This document shows positions 58,001 through 64,000 of a stretch of DNA of 64,000 nucleotides, piece after piece. Made by a program: the position numbers and the translations under genes. Below the pieces are notes generated by a model. It saw only the letters and a list, made by a program, of their open reading frames with translations. It made no database searches and was not told the DNA's origin. Source of the DNA: Mastigias papua (lineage: Eukaryota > Cnidaria > Scyphozoa > Rhizostomeae > Mastigiidae); contig OZ025267.1 in assembly GCA_964019165.1 (NCBI GenBank), positions 7,128,252-7,192,251 of the forward strand, written 5' to 3'. Position 1 is the first letter of the stretch, and each line of letters opens with the position of its first letter.

Positions 58001-61000
58001 CAGAGACTTTGCCACATTAACTTTAAAAACTACCTGCTGGTCATCCATCCTTTTGGCCAAAGTTTTCGAACATCATTTTCTAGAAAGTCCTAGAGAATAA
58101 AAAATTGAAAATCACTTCATATCAAGACAAATCTGAACAATCAAATTTGAAGGAAAACAATCCAGTTTAATGCCGCCCTGGTAATCACCGAAATAAATTC
58201 TTTCACGTGGGAAGTGTAACATCCGGAACATTTGCTGAAAACTAAATTTCTAAATTAAAACTTAGATGTGTTAGAAAGCACATACCTAGGATAGATAGTT
58301 TCATCATGAGCCTTAGTATTGAAGAAATCCATCTTCGATCAACTCCAGAGCTCACGTCTGGATATTAAAGGAATTTGGACTACATTTGCCAGCATGAGCA
58401 AAAACAGAGAGATCAGAGAAAATCTTGATTAACATGAAGTACTTAACGACCTGAACACCTGATATTGTCAAACAAACATTCTACTGTCTAAAATAATAAT
58501 AATAATAATAAAGAAGGCCCGTGTACAGCGAAGACTAGGCCGTACTCAACAAGTTCGTCACAGATAATCAAAACGGATACCAAACTTATTTCAAGAACTA
58601 AACTTAATTGACTTCAGCCAACAGATGTAAGCATTCCCAATTCAGAAAATGAAACTAAAGAATCATTTTGAACTTCGACAAACCTTGATGTACTCTTCGG
58701 CAGTCATGCTCCTTGACTTAAGCATCTTATACAGTTGTACTTTCACAGCAACCACATCACAAAGCAGCCTCCTGCGTAAGGAAAAACAATGTCACAGCAG
58801 CGGTGATTGGGGACAGCAAGAGTTAGGCAGACAGCCTTTCCAAGCTGTCCAAAATCCCTACAAGGCAAAGTCAGCGCAGAAAACTTGCAGGTAGTGCGCC
58901 CCAAAAACCCACGTCAGACTCCGTAATGAAAAAGTCCACAATCACAAACAAGAATAACATGAGACATTTGTCTTTATGAATTCAGTACGCTTCAGAGTTG
59001 GGTTCGATGTCAAAACCAAACTAATTCATCATCATCAATCATTTTTAATACATCACTGAATAATACCGTATTTCCTCCGTCCAACTGAATTTACGTTTCG
59101 GCATATTCTTCTTTACTTTCTCTTCACTTGAGGCTGAAGCCTAGGAAAAAGATAATTTATATTATGAACAAAACAAACTCGGACAAAGCAGTACAAAATA
59201 CCACAATTAAACATCTCTGTATCTCAAAATAAAATTAGCCTATTGTTAATCTACTCATTCTATACTTGAATGAGCTATATCAACAACAACTTGATTCTAA
59301 AATCTACTTTTACACAACGATTAGTGGTTATTTTTAGGATATTAGGGTTCTTGTTCAGTCACTGTTACTTATTTCATGTAGCCTACATGAAAACCAAAGC
59401 AAGGACTTCCAATGGATTGTACAGAGTACAAACAGTTTTGCCTGATGCTAAAACTATCAAATGTTGATAATCAGAATGTGCTGAACGTTTTCAAATAAAA
59501 CTGTTTACAATTCTAATTTTTCTTTGAAAGTTCAGGCATCAGTAGCCAGTTTTATTACCTTGTAATAAGAACATACTTTTCTGTCAAACCGAAAGAAGTT
59601 TTCATTTATACAAGGTGCATACCCCAGGAGAATCAGCCTGTAGGTTCAGTTCATATTTTTGCAGGTTCATATATGTGGAGATTTAATGTACACCTTTTTG
59701 CAGACATTTCAAATGACTCAGTAACGAATCTTGAAATTTCCAACGGCATATTATTATGCAAATGTGAAAACAATGAACAACATGGACAATAAAAACTATG
59801 GAGATCATCCCACCCAAAACTGAAAGGATTCGAAAGGAAGGGGAATTTGTGTAGGCACGCGAGCTAGTGATCCATCAATGTGAAATCTGAACATCAATTC
59901 GGGCTATACTATCACCTGAGACAGCTAAGAAAGATACTTTCCAGCATTAAAAATTGGCCCATAATCATAATAAATATATAAAGTGATATGTAATTAAAAA
60001 AATACCAGTTCATTAGTACTCGCATTGTCCTTCTCATCTATAGATGACGTCGTCTGGAAAGTCAAAAATTAGAAAAGAATACGTTGAAATTATACTTTAG
60101 AAAATTCTGAGCACTATAAAATATATTACAAACTGAAAGAGTGGCTCCACTTATTAAAACTTTAAGATTTTATTATACCAGTTCTGGCTACAAGCTTTTT
60201 ATATAGAAAACGAGTTTTCTGTTTTCAGTATTAGTTTGAAATATTTTGCCACAGCCAGCCTCCAATGTTTCTTAAATATTTCTTGAAAATTCTTGAAGGC
60301 GAATAGAGAATTCAATTTCTCAATTGCTTTCATGAACTTAACTCTTATTGCTACTTTGTGTGCAAAGTGAATTACTTTACATGGTTTATTTCCAGTCTAT
60401 GAATATGGTTTCTTGTAAAACTACTCCTCAAGTCTACTTTTTACGTTCACCCTGCATGTGTTTCTCAACTGTTTCATAACTTTTGCCTGCATCGACCCTC
60501 GTGTTTCTTATATACGGGTTTCTTATAAAAACGTCCAAATATAACTAAGATAGGCAAAACAGGAATATCAAATCAAGTAAATGCATTGCAGTCGCTGCAG
60601 TTAAACTCAACTGGTTCTAATGAAAATCACAAATTAATACTAGATATATACAGAGCTGCCACAGAAACCATTCAAAACGATTCGAACCTTATCCTGACAT
60701 GCATCATCATCACTTTTTGATGTTAAACCACTCTGTTTCATCCTTAAACAAAGATAAAATACAAACGTCATTACCATCTTTAGAATCAACAATCAATTCA
60801 CGTATGAATCGTGCATTTCCTACTAATGTGCAGGAACAGGAGTTATGCGAGTGCTTTAAAATCCAGCCAAGCCATCAATACTAAGGGGGAAGTACAAAGC
60901 GTCCAGCAGTACTTCCAAATCCATTATTCTTCTATTGTATTTCGAATCTCTGTTGATTTACAACATGGCGTACTAGAAGCGAAAACTCTTAGCCTTCCTT

Positions 61001-61789
61001 CTCGTGATGCCCGCAAATATTTCCTGAATGTCTTCAGCACAATATAAGAGCTTTTTGGCAACCTTGTGGTTCAATTAGGCCCATAGAATAATACATAGTA
61101 CACACTACTGAATATGCCAACAAAAAACTCCCAGTACGGACTACCTGGCATACAGACAAGAAACAGGAATCAAAATGAGCATATGATCCACAATGTATTG
61201 CAGCAAAAATGAGAATGAAGCATTTATTAAGTGCCTACTTTCAAACAACAGGCTTTTCACTAAGGCCAAGATTTCAATAGTTGAAATATAAGCAACTGCG
61301 CTGAACCTACATCAACTTAACCCTACTTCGGAGATGGTTTAAACCTAAGTTAATAACAATAATAATGCAAAATCCATATACAGCCACAAAACTAAATACT
61401 CTGTTGTGCGTTACATTTATGCTAGACTCAACCACGGGCAAGAGCAGAAGTGTAAACCCAGATTCAGTAAACAGTGTACAAGAAAAGGTACAAAGAGCAA
61501 TGGCAAAAAAGACCCTGACTAAAGCCGCTTTACTAGCAACGTAACAGATAACTTGCAAAAGGGTATATATGCAAATATACACAAGCAAAACTCACTGTTC
61601 TCTAACTTGCTCAGTTAAAGCGTTTGCCACTTCTGCATCATATAGCTTCTTTTGATACGGCATTTCTCTTTCGATTACTGCATCAAACCGGAAAAGGAAG
61701 GAAAAATTAAAGTGCGATCCATTTTCAACGAAAAATTTTATTCAAATGAGGAATAACAAATAATCATGAAAATATGGACGAAGATAAAG

Positions 61790-61871
<82 letters not shown>

Positions 61872-63964
61872 CCTCAAGAAAAAATTCCAACTTTTAAAAC
61901 GTTTCGGCACAAGCCTTCATCAGTTATAAGTTATCAGTTATATATTATATATATATATATATAGTAACCGAACAGAACCCTGAACTGCATCAAGCAGACC
62001 AGAGAACGTCCATGCCACACTGCATTATTTAGCCAGACATGGAGGGTACGAAAATAGTTCTCTCTTGCAATAAAATGCAAATTAATACAGAACGAAAATA
62101 GGCAGATTTAATATGCCTCCAGTTATACGCATTTACTCACTGAAATAGCTAAAAAGAAAGCTTTATCACCTTTTGCTCCTAACTCTAACTATTCACACAA
62201 AATTTAAAACAGTCATTCAGAGCAAATGGCATAAAGCGTACCTTCGTGACACTACTGTTTAACCTGTTACTTGAAAACTTAATATTTTCATTACTAATTG
62301 AGTATTCATCAGCACCAGTCTCTACAACAACGCACAGCAACCTAGAAAACGGTTCAATAAAAAAATTGGACAATTATCTCACCCTCCCTTAATTGATTCA
62401 TTGGTGCGTCAAGCTGGTTAACCTGATCCTCGATCATTAACGTCTTTGCTCGCTTCACAAGAGTCTCTTTGCTGCATGGCAAGTAATATGCCAAGTAATC
62501 ATACACAGTCTAGGAAAAGAAAAGTGTTTTCAATTGAATAAGATCTCATCTTGTTGATTAACACAACGAAAACTAAGCTCTAAAAGAGTAATCAGATAAA
62601 AATACTTTGGCCTATGTCATGGCCTGGCCTTCTCTCCAATGCCTAGGTCTAGAAATTCTATATCTGGTGAAAAGCAAAGACCTGTGAAATGAGAACAATT
62701 TTTCCTAGATTGCAGCTTTCTTCGATGCAAAGGTCTGGCAATTCAATATCTGGTGACAAGCAAAAACCTTTGAAATGATAATAATTTGGCCTAGTATGCG
62801 GCTTTCTTTGCTGCCTAGCTCTAGGGATTCACATTAAGGCTGCAACGCAAACCTAAGACGAACTGGAACTTATAAAACTAATACTCCATAAAGTATGTAG
62901 TGCAACATGGTTTCTCATATTTGTGGTTAATCATAAAAATACGATACGGATGAAGTTTATAACTGCAATAAACAAGGCCTAACATGTTCCTATGACATAC
63001 TGCTCCAATATTGCTACCGTCACTGAGATACATTGGCTAGAAATCACTTACAGTTCTAACTCTACATGGTAGTTTCACCAAGTTTCTTGCAATGCTAGAA
63101 TCGAATGAAAAATATTACTGAAAAATTCAGAGAAATATATCAGGGTCAAAGGATCCAGTTTGGACCTGAACATACCCCCTAACATCTCCAAACAATATCT
63201 CTCAATAGCATCTCCTAATAGTTAGAACAAACGAACATCCATGAAGTAGCTAATACACCAGTGACAATATTCTACGATCAAATACTAGGCCACTGTTCTC
63301 GACAAAAGTGAATAATTCTATCCCCAAATACGAAATGTTATACAAAATGCGATCAGTTTGATCTGTCTATAACCTAAGAACTTACCCGAGCAACGTTTTG
63401 TTCACTGATGCATCGAAAAACCTGCATTTTCCATTTTGACAATTAGCTGCAGCATCTTTGAGATTCTGTATTCCAGCTTCAAGTATCAAAGGCAAGTTTT
63501 CGGGCAAATTCGGTGGACTTGATGGGGCCTCGGTTTCCTTGCGAGAATCTTTCGGTGTCACTTCAGTTTTTACTGTCATACTACTAGAGCCAGCACTACT
63601 ACCAACTGGAGTGGCCTGGGTCATGTTCAGTTCATTGATTAAATCTCTCGCTATTAAATCTTTTTTATTTACAATACCATTATCTAGATTACTTGTATCA
63701 TATTGGTGTTCAACAGAATCTTGCGACAAAATGTTTCCTTGCTGAGGAGAAAAAACTTTAGATTCCAGTTTTTCAGTTTTGATGGACGATTCGCATGACT
63801 TGATTCCATCCACCTGCGATGGTGTTCCGTTAGACATAGACTTAGGCAAATTCGTGTTCAAGGATTTCGACGAATTTAACTTCGTCTGCTTTTTCACTTG
63901 TGACAAAACATGAGCATCTTCACTGTCTTCCTCAATTATACGCTTCATTTTTCGTTTTTTGACT
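52094..63964 (-). CDS. UBN1: Ubinuclein (UBN1/2-type HIRA-complex subunit), 13 coding exons, 5' partial
   Basis: In transcript order: 63386-63964, 63052-63094, 62383-62509, 61596-61677, 60688-60742 (weak donor), 60006-60053, 59067-59140, 58684-58771, 58034-58089, 57559-57609, 55550-56740, 54116-54447 and 52094-52155. Phases close to give 928 residues. The first exon has the basic cluster VKKRKMKR. The ubinuclein middle domain runs from LPENLPLILEAGIQNL through YYLPCSKETLVKRAKTLM, KRKFSWTEEIRRLLCDVV and LWPKGWMTSRILFKES; each piece has a close match in human UBN1. After that, a Ser/Lys-rich exon of 397 codons and a Gln-rich exon lead to a short last exon ending NYRPQFI. Known role: with HIRA and CABIN1, replication-independent H3.3 deposition in the nucleus. 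The N-terminal HIRA-binding (HRD) part is outside the window. One or two genes per animal exist, so UBN1 versus UBN2 is not meaningful here. Confidence 0.93.
53562..53645. repeat. Small palindrome with ggttcacac ends
   Basis: ggttcacacaatggcgatta at the left is inverted as aatcgcttggtgtgaacc at the right; the centre, gctttgaagcttttaaagc, is also palindromic. A likely foldback MITE fragment in the last ubinuclein intron, next to the SINE at 53690. Confidence 0.65.
53690..53805 (-). mobile_element. tRNA-derived SINE, copy 2
   Basis: On the minus strand: A-box-like agtggttagagcgcttgact, B box ggttcgagcc, then a shared stretch ending cccagcagcaaatgggt. Same family as 29265-29425 and better preserved in the promoter boxes. 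Last ubinuclein intron. Confidence 0.7.
60180..60535. mobile_element. TIR element, ACGTTTTTTATAAGAAAC family, reversed diverged copy
   Basis: Contains cagccagcctccaatgtttc ttaaatatttcttgaaaatt, tcaatttctc and a right end tttcttataaaaacgtcc, which are reverse complements of words in copies A and B. In the ubinuclein intron between 60053 and 60688. Confidence 0.55.
61796..61868. repeat. (TA)n microsatellite
   Basis: About 36 perfect ta units, with a second shorter (TA)n at 61945-61962. The two flank the hammerhead-like segment at 61887-61923. Ubinuclein intron. Confidence 0.95.
61887..61923 (-). ncRNA. Hammerhead-ribozyme-like core, probably a Penelope-type relic
   Basis: The minus strand reads CTGATGA, then a short hairpin GGC-TTGT-GCC, then GAAAC, then a small AT-rich stem and GTT. 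This is the order of the hammerhead core (CUGAUGA, stem II, GAAA, stem III, GUH). An extra A precedes stem II, and stem I does not pair immediately next to the core, so activity is doubtful. Animal Penelope-like elements are known to carry such minimal hammerheads; the (TA)n setting would fit a relic. Confidence 0.35.
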
Positions 63965-64000
63965 CTAAAAAGATAAAGAGATACTGTCGTGCTTACATTT

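Overview
The window looks like nuclear DNA of a marine, early-branching metazoan, most likely a cnidarian; I infer this and cannot prove it. It is AT-rich and has long GT-AG introns with short exons. It holds two recognisable animal housekeeping genes and one extracellular modular gene. Microsatellites, terminal-inverted-repeat elements and non-LTR retrotransposon pieces are dense throughout. There is no bacterial operon structure, CRISPR array or complete tRNA/rRNA gene.

Layout. (1) 1-15294, plus strand: the last seven coding exons of CCDC22 (264 residues). Their large introns hold a 21-bp minisatellite, several palindromic elements, a (CA)n tract and one unrecognised single-exon reading frame (6964-7446). 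(2) 15295-28418: a retroelement island. It contains a decayed LINE with C-terminal zinc fingers (16.2-17.9 kb), the 3' end of an L2/CR1-like LINE (18.4-19.2 kb), a minus-strand relic of a LINE with a restriction-like endonuclease (19.4-19.9 kb), and an apparently intact LINE of the same broad class (19982-23780) flanked by (TAA)n on both sides. Two copies of a 300-bp dispersed repeat and further scraps follow. About 3.6 kb after this (24.8-28.4 kb) shows no gene. (3) 28419-50383, plus strand: a 19-exon gene, which I do not recognise as a named family, for a secreted protein of about 1,590 residues. It has a signal peptide, a dibasic-rich N-terminus, three SEA-like modules with identical exon structure, a very long Gln/Tyr/Pro-rich region, and a cysteine-containing C-terminal segment that resembles the start of a GON domain. 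(4) 52094-63964, minus strand: 13 coding exons of a ubinuclein (UBN1/2-type) gene, 928 residues, with the 5' end outside the window. It converges tail-to-tail with the SEA gene.

The three host genes have no evident common pathway: CCDC22 is an endosomal recycling factor, ubinuclein is a histone H3.3 chaperone subunit, and the SEA gene is extracellular. The most novel content is the triple-SEA, Q/Y-rich secreted gene and the TAA-flanked intact LINE. Also notable are the TIR element families with readable target duplications, and a tandem duplication in the ubinuclein 3' UTR that preserves both the filled and the empty site of a LINE-tail insertion.

All exon boundaries were read by eye from splice signals, phase continuity and family similarity. 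Phases close exactly in all three multi-exon genes, which is the main internal support.
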